A stretch of DNA of 64,000 bases, from contig NZ_FMUJ01000012.1 in NCBI RefSeq assembly GCF_900100965.1, positions 33,724-97,723 on the forward strand. Direction: 5' to 3'. Below are positions 16,460 to 23,952 of the stretch, piece after piece. Position numbers and translations under genes: made by a program. This stretch comes from Variovorax sp. EL159. Lineage in GTDB: Bacteria > Pseudomonadota > Gammaproteobacteria > Burkholderiales > Burkholderiaceae_C. The stretch's first letter is position 1; each line of letters starts with the position of its first letter. Below the pieces are notes generated by a model that worked only from the letters and a program-made list of their open reading frames with translations, made no database searches and was not told the DNA's origin.

Positions 16460-16485
16460 AGCCCGGCCGCAAGCCGGGCTTTTTC
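16460..16485 (+). terminator. Rho-independent terminator after rpoH
   Basis: An 8-base-pair stem AGCCCGGC/GCCGGGCT (16460-16467 and 16473-16480) with a 5-base loop is followed by TTTTTC. It lies 28 bases after the rpoH stop, and its T-run touches the last codons of the convergent AlkC-like gene. Confidence 0.9.
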
Positions 16486-17320
16486 ATTTGGAGAGCGTGC
16501 GCAGGGCACGCTTGGCGATGTAGCGGGTCTCGGCCGTGTCTGATTCCGCGACCCAGCGCACGCACAGCCTGTCGACCCACTCGCCCTGGGTCTTGCTGGC
16601 GTCGTTGAGCCAGTTGGCGACCGAGTTCTGCACGTAGCGGCTCGGGTCGGCGCGCAACGGCTCGATCAGCGGCAACGCGCGCCAAGGCTCAATCTTGAGT
16701 GCCTCGATCTGCGCGCACCACACGCCGCGCGGCCGCGTGAGTTCGCTGGCGAAGCGGCGGATGTTCGGATCGGTATCGAAGACCCATGGCTGCAGCAGCG
16801 CCAGCGCCTCGTCCAGCGAGGTGATGACCGCATCGCGCACCGCCATCCAGGCGATTTCGCGCACGCCGAAGTGCGGGTCGGCGGCAAAGCGGCGCACCGC
16901 CTCCAGTTGCGCCGGCAACGACAGGCCCGAGAGCGTGACCCACTGCGCAGCCCAGCAGCGCGCGACATCGCTCGCATGCGTGGCCAGCCTGTGGGCAACG
17001 GCGTCACGCTCGGCGTGCAGGGCCGTCAGGTCATAGAGCGCGCGTGCGATATGGCTGTGCCGCTGCATCGGCTTGAAGGCACCGAGCATGGCCAGCGTGT
17101 CGACCAGCCGCTCGCTCGCTGCGTCGAGGCCGATGTGCCCCGCCACGCTGCGCGCGAGCTGCGGCAGCTCCAGCGCCAAAAATTCGTTGAGGTTGACGGT
17201 TTCGAGCAGGCCGTCGTTGAGGGCACGCAGCACCTCGGGCGGAATGAGCGCGATGCGGAAGGCGCCCTTGCGCCCTTTCAGATGATCGACCGAACCGGCC
17301 ACGGCCACTGCGGCGTCCAT
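16484..17320 (-). CDS. DNA alkylation repair protein, AlkC-like HEAT-repeat family
   Basis: The 278-residue, all-helical protein fits the AlkC/AlkD DNA glycosylase superfamily. The C-terminal segment RYVQNSVANWLNDASKTQ followed by WV-LCVRWV is characteristic of the AlkC-like branch, and FGVREIAWMAVRDAV marks an earlier HEAT-like repeat. AlkC excises 3-methyladenine and other cationic alkylated bases. The chosen ATG at 17320 leaves a 14-base gap after sco1, so it may be the last gene of the ctaA-ctaB-sco1 block even though the function is unrelated. Catalytic residues were not assigned. Confidence 0.75.
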   Translation of the reverse strand: MDAAVAVAGSVDHLKGRKGAFRIALIPPEVLRALNDGLLETVNLNEFLALELPQLARSVAGHIGLDAASERLVDTLAMLGAFKPMQRHSHIARALYDLTALHAERDAVAHRLATHASDVARCWAAQWVTLSGLSLPAQLEAVRRFAADPHFGVREIAWMAVRDAVITSLDEALALLQPWVFDTDPNIRRFASELTRPRGVWCAQIEALKIEPWRALPLIEPLRADPSRYVQNSVANWLNDASKTQGEWVDRLCVRWVAESDTAETRYIAKRALRTLSK

Positions 17321-17334
17321 GTGCAACGGGCCTT

Positions 17335-17940
17335 TCAGGACGCGAGCAATGCCTTCACGTCCGCCACCATGGTCGGCACGCCCGCGCCATAGCGCGCATA
17401 CAGCCGCAGCCGGCCCTGTGTGTCGTAGACGTAGCTGGCGGCCGAGTGGTCCATCGAGTAGCTGGTCGGCGTCTTGCCGTCGACCTTCTTGTAATAGACC
17501 TTGAAGTCCTTCGCGACTGCGGCGAGTTCCTCGGGCGTGGGAATGAGCGCCACGAAGCTCGGGTCGAACGCGCCCATGTAGGCCTTCAGCACCTCGGGCG
17601 TGTCGCGCGCCGGATCGACGGTGAGAAACAGCACCTGCAGCTTGTCGCCGTCCTTGCCGAGCTGCTGCTTGACCTGCGCCATCTCGGTCATGGTGGTCGG
17701 GCACACGTCGGGGCATTGCGCGTAGCCGAAGAACAGCACGACGACCTTGCCCTTGAAGTCGGCCAGGGTGCGGACCTTGCCGTCGGCATCCTTCAGCGAG
17801 AAGCCCTTGGCGTAGTCGGCCCCGGTGATGTCGACGGCATTGAAGTTCTGCTTGGTCTCGCCACAGGCCGAGAGCCCCACGCCCACAGCCGCCACGCCCA
17901 CGCTGGCGGCAATCAGTTTGAGAGCGTTTCGCTTGTTCAT
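17335..17940 (-). CDS. SCO1/SenC-family copper chaperone for cytochrome c oxidase (lipoprotein)
   Basis: The 201-residue protein delivers copper to the CuA site of oxidase subunit II. The N-terminus has a lipobox (LSAC, Cys26). The thioredoxin-like domain carries the copper-binding CPDVC (Cys76, Cys80) and the distal His165 in SMDHSAASY, plus FLTVDPARDTPEVLKAYMGAF. The ATG at 17940 is preferred; a TTG five codons upstream is possible. Neither has a clear ribosome-binding site. The gene lies 16 bases after ctaB and ends the haem/copper assembly block. Confidence 0.93.
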   Translation of the reverse strand: MNKRNALKLIAASVGVAAVGVGLSACGETKQNFNAVDITGADYAKGFSLKDADGKVRTLADFKGKVVVLFFGYAQCPDVCPTTMTEMAQVKQQLGKDGDKLQVLFLTVDPARDTPEVLKAYMGAFDPSFVALIPTPEELAAVAKDFKVYYKKVDGKTPTSYSMDHSAASYVYDTQGRLRLYARYGAGVPTMVADVKALLAS

Positions 17941-17956
17941 GGGAGCAGTGTTCAAT

Positions 17957-18862
17957 TCAGTGGAGGTAATGGTCGACGAGCAGCGCGAGGAACAGCACGC
18001 TCAGGTGGATCAGCGAAAACCGGAAGGTCTTGCGCGCCAGCGTGTCGGAGTAGTTGCGCCAGAGCGCGAAGGCATAGCCGGTAAAGCCCACGCTGACGAC
18101 GACGGCGACCGCAAGGTACAGCCAGCCGCTCATGCCGTAGATGAAGGGCATGAGGCAGGCCGCGAACAAAATGAAGGTGTACAGCAGCACCTGCAGCCGC
18201 GTGAACTCGTTGCCGTGCGTGACGGGCAGCATCGGCAGGCCGGCCTTGCGGTAGTCCTCGACGCGGTAGAGCGCCAGTGCCCAGAAGTGCGGCGGCGTCC
18301 ACAGGAAGATGATGAGAAACAGAATCAGCGCCTCGGGGCCGACATCGCCCGTCATCGCGGCCCAGCCAAGCACCGGCGGCATCGCGCCAGAAGCACCGCC
18401 GATCACGATGTTCTGCGGCGTCAGCGGCTTGAGGATCACCGTGTAGATCACCGCGTAGCCGACGAAGGTGGCGAACGTGAGCCACATGGTGAGCGGATTG
18501 ACCGTGAACCACAGCAGCGCCGAGCCGACCGCACACAGCAGCGCCGAGAACAGCAGCGCCTGCATGTCGCTGAGCTGGCCGCGCGCCGTGGGGCGCCAGG
18601 CGGTGCGCTTCATCTTCGCGTCGATGCCCTTTTCGACCAGGCAGTTGAACGCCGCCGCCGCACCCGCTACCAGCCAGATGCCGATGCAGGCCAGCACGCC
18701 GCGCTGCACATCGGCCCACGAAGGCAGCCCGGGGACGGCCAGCACCATGCCGATCAGCGCGCAGAACACGATCAGCTGCACCACGCGCGGCTTGGTCAGC
18801 GCGTAGAACTGGCGCAGCACGTTCACGGTGCTGGTGTGCTGAACGGGGATCGGGGTGCTCAC
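17957..18862 (-). CDS. ctaB: Protohaem IX farnesyltransferase (haem O synthase)
   Basis: The 301-residue UbiA-type prenyltransferase adds a farnesyl group to haem b to make haem O. It has about nine membrane helices, the first Asp-rich type motif region NCLVEKGIDAKMKRTAWRPT and a second, YRVEDYRKAGLPMLPV. TKPRVVQLIVFCALIGM is the family N-terminal signature. GTG is the start codon and overlaps the ctaA stop by four bases. Its product feeds CtaA, encoded just upstream. Confidence 0.95.
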   Translation of the reverse strand: MSTPIPVQHTSTVNVLRQFYALTKPRVVQLIVFCALIGMVLAVPGLPSWADVQRGVLACIGIWLVAGAAAAFNCLVEKGIDAKMKRTAWRPTARGQLSDMQALLFSALLCAVGSALLWFTVNPLTMWLTFATFVGYAVIYTVILKPLTPQNIVIGGASGAMPPVLGWAAMTGDVGPEALILFLIIFLWTPPHFWALALYRVEDYRKAGLPMLPVTHGNEFTRLQVLLYTFILFAACLMPFIYGMSGWLYLAVAVVVSVGFTGYAFALWRNYSDTLARKTFRFSLIHLSVLFLALLVDHYLH

Positions 18863-20094
18863 GCGGTGGCTTTCTTCGGGTTGGGGGTCGCGCGTGCATT
18901 GTCGTCGGCACGCAGGGCCACGGTGGATGCCGCTTCACGGCGGCTTTCGCACAGCGCCCAGGTCAGCACCACGGCGAGCGCCGCGGCGCCGCCGGTGTGC
19001 AGCACGGCGGCGGCCAGTGGCCAGCCGAGCAGCACGTTGCCCAGGCCCGTGGCGAGTTGCAGGAGTGCGAGCCCGGCGAGCCAGCGCGCCTGCGGGCGCA
19101 GCGGCTCGATGCGGCGCATGCGCCACGCCAGCACGCCGAGCGCCACGAACACCGCATAGGCCATCAGCCGGTGCGCATAGTGAATGGCCGTGAGCGCGGA
19201 AAAGTCGAGCGGCTGGCCATCGCCGGTCACGCCCAGGTGGCGCCAGATCTCGAAGCCCTGCGCGAAATTCATCGGCGGCCACCAGCTGTTCTGGCAGGTC
19301 GGGAATTGCGTGCAAGCGAGCACCGCATAGTTGGTGCTGACCCAGCCGCCCAGGGCGATCTGCAGTACGAGCAGGACGGTGGTTGCAATCAATCCGTTGC
19401 ACAGCGCGGGCGACACGGCCGTGGGCAGCCGCTGCATTGCGCTCTGCTTGTAGCGCACCGCCTGGATGCACAGCAGGGCCAGCAACACGATGGCGCCCAT
19501 CAAATGCGTGGTGACGATGGCCGGGAACAGTTTCCAGGTGACGGTCAGCGCGCCGAATGCGCCCTGCAGGCTCACGCCCACAAGCGTCGCCGTCGGCCAC
19601 CAGGGGTTCAACACGGCTTGTGCGATGGAAGGTGGAGGCTGCGGTGCGTTTCCGGCCTTGGGCCCGATCGAAGGCCACCAGCGCACCAGCCACGTGGCCA
19701 CGGCCAGCACAAGGATCAAGACGCCGACACCCGTCGCCAGGTAGCGATGAACCATCTCGACCCACGCCTTGCCGTGCGTGACAGGGCCGGTCGGCTGCGC
19801 GCTCTGCGCCATCGCGATCTCGTGCCGCGCCCCGTGCGGGCTGGCATTGCCATAGCAGCCGGGCCAGTCGGGGCAGCCCAGACCGGAGTCGGTGAGCCGG
19901 GTGAAGGCGCCGAACAGCGTGAGGTCGAAGGTGAGGAACAGCGTGAGCACAGTCAGCGCATGCAGCCGCCGCGCCGGGCCCGCACCCGCGTTGCGCCGCC
20001 AGACCCACAGCAACGGGCCGAGCGCGATCAGCACGCCCGCGGCCATGAGCCACGCGATCGGCGTGAGGTCGTAGAGCGAGCTCGTCGTGTCCAT
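18859..20094 (-). CDS. ctaA: Haem A synthase (COX15/CtaA)
   Basis: The 411-residue membrane protein oxidises haem O to haem A, the cofactor of aa3 oxidases. It has about eight membrane helices. Haem-ligand histidines are visible in VEMVHRYLA, VTTHLMGA, AIHYAHRLMAY and VLHTGGAAAL, and the paired cysteines in CPDWPGCYG and CTQFPTCQ are typical of the type with extracytoplasmic disulfides. The stop overlaps the ctaB start. The start at 20094 precedes the first helix directly. Confidence 0.94.
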   Translation of the reverse strand: MDTTSSLYDLTPIAWLMAAGVLIALGPLLWVWRRNAGAGPARRLHALTVLTLFLTFDLTLFGAFTRLTDSGLGCPDWPGCYGNASPHGARHEIAMAQSAQPTGPVTHGKAWVEMVHRYLATGVGVLILVLAVATWLVRWWPSIGPKAGNAPQPPPSIAQAVLNPWWPTATLVGVSLQGAFGALTVTWKLFPAIVTTHLMGAIVLLALLCIQAVRYKQSAMQRLPTAVSPALCNGLIATTVLLVLQIALGGWVSTNYAVLACTQFPTCQNSWWPPMNFAQGFEIWRHLGVTGDGQPLDFSALTAIHYAHRLMAYAVFVALGVLAWRMRRIEPLRPQARWLAGLALLQLATGLGNVLLGWPLAAAVLHTGGAAALAVVLTWALCESRREAASTVALRADDNARATPNPKKATA

Positions 20095-20135
20095 GCGGTG
20101 CTGCTTGCGTGCCTGTCTATCTGTCTGCCGGCCTG

Positions 20136-20816
20136 TCAGCGGTCCGGCTTGTCCCACGAGGCCGAGGCGCGCAGCAGGCGGTCGATGTCGCGCTTGGCGC
20201 GGCTCGCGCCCGCGGCGTCCATGCGGGCCGGGAAACGCATCATCCAGTTGCCCATCGGGTCGATCACGAAGAGGTGCTCGGCAAGGCTGTGGCCGGACGC
20301 CGGTGCCAGCCACTTGGCCAGCTGGTCGGCCGGCACGCGCAGCACGGTCGCGCCATGCAGGCCGTTGTTCAGGCGCTCGGGCACGGGCGCGGTGTCGCTC
20401 ACGAGCCAGACGCGGTCCATGCGGTCTTTTTCGCGGCCCAGGCTTTCGCGCAGCTGCCGCTGCAGGTACAGCTGCTGCTCGCACAGCGCATCGCAGGCCG
20501 CATCGGCCACCGCGACCAGCAGCCACTGGCCCTTGAGCGTGGCGATGTCGACCGGCGCGCCGTTGCGATCGGTGGCGATCAGCTTCGGCAGTTCGCGCTG
20601 CGGGTCGATCAGCTCGCCGTACACGCTGCGGCCTTCGGGCCGGATCACGTAGTAGGTGAAGTACGAGGCGATGACGGGTGCCGCGCACATCAGCATCACG
20701 GCGACCATCTTACAGCGCCCGCTCACCGTGCGGCGCCCCTCCGCACCGTCGAGCGCCTGGCTGGGCGACGGCATCGAATGCACCGTCAGGCCCAGCGGCT
20801 CGTCAGAAGCGGCCAT
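20136..20816 (-). CDS. SCO-like membrane-anchored thioredoxin-fold protein
   Basis: The 226-residue protein is located between SURF1 and ctaA. One hydrophobic anchor lies at about residues 36-57. The periplasmic domain resembles a reduced SCO fold: QWLLVAVADAACDALCEQQ carries a CxxxC pair (Cys108, Cys112) in the same position as the copper motif of Sco1, and HSLAEHLFVIDPMGNWMMRF offers possible ligand histidines 176 and 181. I infer a role in oxidase copper or thiol chemistry. The start at 20816 overlaps the SURF1 end by 14 bases; an ATG at 20870 would add 18 residues. Confidence 0.75.
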   Translation of the reverse strand: MAASDEPLGLTVHSMPSPSQALDGAEGRRTVSGRCKMVAVMLMCAAPVIASYFTYYVIRPEGRSVYGELIDPQRELPKLIATDRNGAPVDIATLKGQWLLVAVADAACDALCEQQLYLQRQLRESLGREKDRMDRVWLVSDTAPVPERLNNGLHGATVLRVPADQLAKWLAPASGHSLAEHLFVIDPMGNWMMRFPARMDAAGASRAKRDIDRLLRASASWDKPDR

Positions 20817-21645
20817 CGCGTGCGCGGCGCCTTGAACGGCGGAAGGGGGTGATGAATTGGAACCAGACATAGAGGATGACGACGAGGGCCGAGAGGCCGA
20901 ACCACTGGAATGCATAACCGTAGTGCCTCTCCAAGCCCAGCGCCGGGGCCGGCCAGTCGCGCTGCAGGCCCTCGGAGGCCGGCCCGGTCTGCTGCAGCGA
21001 CACATCGGTTCGCAGCGGCAGCTTGGTCTCGGCACGGAAGGCCTCCAAGTCGAGATTTTGCCGGATGGACGAAGCCCCTTCGGCGGCTGGTGCCGAGGCT
21101 GCCCCGGCGGGTGCCGACGCAGCGGTCGCTGGTGCCGGTGCCGATGCCGGCGTTCCCAGTTCGAGCAGATGGCTCGGCGGCGGCTCGATCAGGCCGGTGA
21201 CCTCGACGATGCCCGCCGGCGTCTCGACCTCGCCCAGCTTCGTGCGGTCGACGAAATTGCGCTGCACCCAGCCGCGCTGCACCATCACCGCCTGTTCGCT
21301 GCCTTCGAGGGCGAACGGCGTCAGCACATAGAAGCCGGGCACGCCGTGCATCTGGCGGTTGTCCAGGTAGACGGTCTGCGTCGGCAGCCACAGGCCGCGC
21401 AGGCGCACCGGTCGGTGCAGCGCGTCGGAAGCCTTTTCGAGCGCGAGGAATTCGGCCTGGGCCAGCGCAGGCTTCTGCTTCTGGGCGTCGATGTCGGCCT
21501 GCAGCGCTTCTTTTTGCGCGGCGCGCGACAGCTGCCAGCGGCCGAGCGAAACAGTAGCGGCCAGCGTCAGCACGGCCGCGATGGTGATGAGCCAGAAACG
21601 GCCAGGGCGGCGGCGTTCTTCGGGGTACAGGGGTTCAGGAGTCAC
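20803..21645 (-). CDS. SURF1-family cytochrome oxidase assembly protein
   Basis: The 280-residue protein has the SURF1 layout: an N-terminal helix (FWLITIAAVLTLAATVSLG followed by RWQLSRAAQKEAL), a periplasmic domain with PVRLRGLWLPTQTVYLDNR and PGFYVLTPF, and a C-terminal helix containing HYGYAFQWFGLSALVVI. SURF1 helps insert haem a into subunit I. An Ala/Pro/Ser-rich insertion (about residues 160-190) interrupts the periplasmic domain. GTG at 21645 is the start. The DUF2909 gene is divergent only about 36 bases away. Confidence 0.92.
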   Translation of the reverse strand: MTPEPLYPEERRRPGRFWLITIAAVLTLAATVSLGRWQLSRAAQKEALQADIDAQKQKPALAQAEFLALEKASDALHRPVRLRGLWLPTQTVYLDNRQMHGVPGFYVLTPFALEGSEQAVMVQRGWVQRNFVDRTKLGEVETPAGIVEVTGLIEPPPSHLLELGTPASAPAPATAASAPAGAASAPAAEGASSIRQNLDLEAFRAETKLPLRTDVSLQQTGPASEGLQRDWPAPALGLERHYGYAFQWFGLSALVVILYVWFQFITPFRRSRRRARDGRF

Positions 21646-21681
21646 TGGAGAGAAAGGGGCGTGCGGCCGATAATGCGGGTC

Positions 21682-21903
21682 ATGAAATATTTCGTCGCCC
21701 TCGTGTTCGTGGGCATCTTCGCGAGCCTCGCTTTTGCACTGTTCTTCATGCTGAAGGACGGTCGCAACGGGCGCGCCAAGAGCGGCGGCATGGCGCGCGC
21801 GCTCACCGTTCGGATCGGCCTCTCGGTGTTTTTGTTCCTCTGCATGCTGCTCGCCTGGAAACTCGGCTACATCCAGCCCACCGGGCTCCCGCTCGGCAAG
21901 TAG
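21682..21903 (+). CDS. Twin transmembrane protein (DUF2909)
   Basis: The 73-residue protein has two membrane helices (KYFVALVFVGIFASLAFALF and VRIGLSVFLFLCMLLAWKLG) joined by a short basic loop, the DUF2909 pattern. Homologues occur beside cytochrome oxidase genes in Burkholderiales; the role is unknown. Two in-frame ATGs exist at 21673 and 21682; the second gives the family-typical MKYF start. It is on the plus strand between two minus-strand oxidase blocks and ends at a strong bidirectional terminator. Confidence 0.85.
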   Translation: MKYFVALVFVGIFASLAFALFFMLKDGRNGRAKSGGMARALTVRIGLSVFLFLCMLLAWKLGYIQPTGLPLGK

Positions 21904-21929
21904 GTGGTGCTCGTTCCAGGAGAACCATG

Positions 21930-21956
21930 AAAAAGGCGCCTTGCGGCGCCTTTTTT
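21930..21956. terminator. Bidirectional Rho-independent terminator between DUF2909 and ctaE
   Basis: A perfect hairpin with arms AAAAAGGCGCC (21930-21940) and GGCGCCTTTTT (21945-21955), a 4-base TTGC loop and a T/A run on both strands. It should end DUF2909 transcription rightward and the ctaC-ctaE operon leftward, insulating the two oxidase blocks. Confidence 0.93.
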
Positions 21957-21980
21957 GTGGAATGCCGAGAGGTTCGTCGC

Positions 21981-22862
21981 TCAAAGCCAATAGACCAGCA
22001 TGTAAAGGCCGAGCCAGACCACGTCCACGAAGTGCCAGTACCAGGCCGCGCCCTCGAAGCCGAAGTGGCGCTCGGGCGTGAAGTGGCCCTTCTGCAGCCG
22101 CAGCGTGATGAACAGCAGCATCAGCATGCCGATGAACACGTGCAGGCCGTGGAAGCCGGTCAGCATGAAGAAGGTCGAGCCGTAGGTGCCCGAGCTGAGC
22201 TTGAGGTTCAGCTCGGTGTACAGGTGGTGGTATTCATAACCCTGCACGCCCAGGAAGAGGATACCCAGCAGCACGGTGAGCCACATGAAGCGGATCGTCT
22301 GTGCACGATGGCCCGCACGCAATGCGTGGTGGGCAATGGTGAGCGTCACGCCCGAGCTGAGCAACAGCGCGGTGTTGATCGTGGGCAGCCAGAACGGGCC
22401 GACCGTCTGGAAGGGCTCGACGATGCCGGCGGGCGAGCCGGTAGCGCCGGCGGCCACGCTGGGCCACACGGCCTTGAAGTCGGGCCAGAGGATCGCGTTG
22501 TCCAGGCTGCCGAGCGTCGGCAGCGCGTGGGTGCGTGCCCACCACAGCGCCGTGAAGAAGGCGCCGAAGAACATCACTTCGGAGAAGATGAACCAGCTCA
22601 TGCTCCAGCGGAACGAGAGGTCGACCTTGTGGCCGTACTGCCCGCCTTCGCTCTCGCCAATGGCAGCGCGGAACCACACGAAGAGCGTGCCGAGCCAGAT
22701 CACCATGCCGGCCAGCAGGGACCACGAGCCCCATGCGTGCCCGTTGATCCATTGCGCGGCGCCGAGGATGACGAAGAACAGGCCGGTCGCGGCCATGACC
22801 GGATAGGCCGATGGTCCGGGCACGAAGTAGTAGGGCGTGGTGCCGTGGGTGGTTGAACTCAT
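21981..22862 (-). CDS. ctaE: Cytochrome c oxidase subunit III
   Basis: The 293-residue protein has seven membrane helices with the subunit III marks SWFIFSEVMFFGAFFTALWW, TGFHGLHVFIGMLMLL, and the C-terminal WYWHFVDVVWLGLY. It stabilises the aa3 oxidase core and supports proton uptake. It ends the main oxidase operon, just before the bidirectional terminator. Confidence 0.97.
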   Translation of the reverse strand: MSSTTHGTTPYYFVPGPSAYPVMAATGLFFVILGAAQWINGHAWGSWSLLAGMVIWLGTLFVWFRAAIGESEGGQYGHKVDLSFRWSMSWFIFSEVMFFGAFFTALWWARTHALPTLGSLDNAILWPDFKAVWPSVAAGATGSPAGIVEPFQTVGPFWLPTINTALLLSSGVTLTIAHHALRAGHRAQTIRFMWLTVLLGILFLGVQGYEYHHLYTELNLKLSSGTYGSTFFMLTGFHGLHVFIGMLMLLFITLRLQKGHFTPERHFGFEGAAWYWHFVDVVWLGLYMLVYWL

Positions 22863-22928
22863 ATCAGCTCCTGGCTTTCTTTCTTCTCTCGATTCAATGG
22901 ATTCTGGTTGTCGTGGGCATCTTCGTCA

Positions 22929-23141
22929 TCAGGCCGCCACCACATAGCGCACCAGCAGCACCAGCCCCACCACGAAGACGATCACGGCCGCGAATGCCAC
23001 CGCAATGATGTGCAGCGGATTCAGCTTGCCCAAGTCTTCCTGGTAGGCGCTGTTCTTGCGAACGCCGAAGAACGACCAACCCACTGCCTTCACCGTGTCC
23101 CACAGCGAAGCCTTCGGCTTGCGCGAAGGATCGGCCGTCAC
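22929..23141 (-). CDS. DUF2970 small membrane protein
   Basis: The 70-residue protein has a conserved N-terminal WDTVKAVGWSFFGVRKNSAYQ, then HIIAVAFAAVIVFVVGLVLL as a single membrane helix. DUF2970 proteins occur between ctaG and ctaE in beta- and some gammaproteobacteria. Their function is not known; association with oxidase assembly is inferred from context. Its ATG overlaps the ctaG stop by four bases. Confidence 0.9.
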   Translation of the reverse strand: MTADPSRKPKASLWDTVKAVGWSFFGVRKNSAYQEDLGKLNPLHIIAVAFAAVIVFVVGLVLLVRYVVAA

Positions 23142-23764
23142 GAGCGCGGCTCATTCGCTGCATTCGAAACAGCCGCCACCGGCGCTGGCGGCGTCTTGCC
23201 GCCCACCTCGAAGAAGGTGTACGACAGGGTGATGGTCTTCACGTCCTTGGAAATCTTGGGGTCGATCACGAACGCGACCGGCCACTGCTTCTTCTCGCCC
23301 GGATCGAGCGTGTACTGGTTGAAGCAGAAGCACTCGAGCTTGTTGAAGTACGGCGCGGCTTGCTGCGGCGCGTAGCTCGGGATGGCCTGCGCGGCCATGC
23401 GGCGGTTCTGCACGTTCTGGAACTCGTACATCACTGTGTTGAGCTGGCCCGGATGCACTTCGATGGTCCGCTCCGCGGGCTTGAAGTCCCAGAGGCCGCC
23501 GCGCACGTTCGAGTCGAATTCGACCGTGATGGTGCGGCTCATGTCGACCTGCGTGTTGTCGGGCAGGCGCACGTTCTTGCCGCCGCTGGCGCCGCCGGGC
23601 ACCTCGAGCTCGGAGAGCGCGAGGATGTTGATGCCCGTCATCTCGCAGATGGCGCGGTACATCGGCACCAGCGCATAACCGAAGGCGAACATGCCGCAGG
23701 CCACGACGGCCAGCTTGCCGACCATGCGGACATTGGCGCGCCGGATGCGTTGACCGAGACTCAT
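23138..23764 (-). CDS. ctaG: Cytochrome c oxidase assembly protein CtaG (Cox11)
   Basis: The 208-residue protein has one N-terminal membrane anchor (about residues 15-35) and an immunoglobulin-like copper domain with the CFCF motif (KLECFCFNQYTLDPGE). Cox11 delivers copper to the CuB site of subunit I. The start at 23764 gives MSLGQRIRRANVRMVGKLA, the usual short basic leader before the helix. The stop overlaps the DUF2970 start. Confidence 0.95.
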   Translation of the reverse strand: MSLGQRIRRANVRMVGKLAVVACGMFAFGYALVPMYRAICEMTGINILALSELEVPGGASGGKNVRLPDNTQVDMSRTITVEFDSNVRGGLWDFKPAERTIEVHPGQLNTVMYEFQNVQNRRMAAQAIPSYAPQQAAPYFNKLECFCFNQYTLDPGEKKQWPVAFVIDPKISKDVKTITLSYTFFEVGGKTPPAPVAAVSNAANEPRS

Positions 23765-23792
23765 GCTGCTGCTCCCGTTCGGTTGCCGGCGG

Positions 23793-23909
23793 TCAGCGAC
23801 CGCCGAAGAAGGCCATGCGGACAATGAAACCGATGAAGAAGATCACCGCGATGGAGGCCAGCGTGAGCCCCATGCGCCGATTGTTCTTTCTTTGCTCAGG
23901 CGTGGTCAT
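23793..23909 (-). CDS. Cytochrome oxidase small assembly protein (38 residues)
   Basis: A 39-codon gene lies between ctaD and ctaG. It reads MTTPEQRKNNRRMGLTLAS and then a membrane helix with IAVIFFIGFIVRMAFFGGR at the C-terminus. Short single-helix peptides of this type, with a polar basic start and an F/R-rich end, are found at this exact place in Burkholderiales and are annotated as oxidase small assembly proteins. It is too short for most gene callers. It starts 43 bases after the ctaD stop and ends 28 bases before the ctaG start. Confidence 0.85.
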   Translation of the reverse strand: MTTPEQRKNNRRMGLTLASIAVIFFIGFIVRMAFFGGR

Positions 23910-23952
23910 CGTTGTCGTGCGGTCGCGTGGCTTGTTGCTGGCTGCCGATCGA

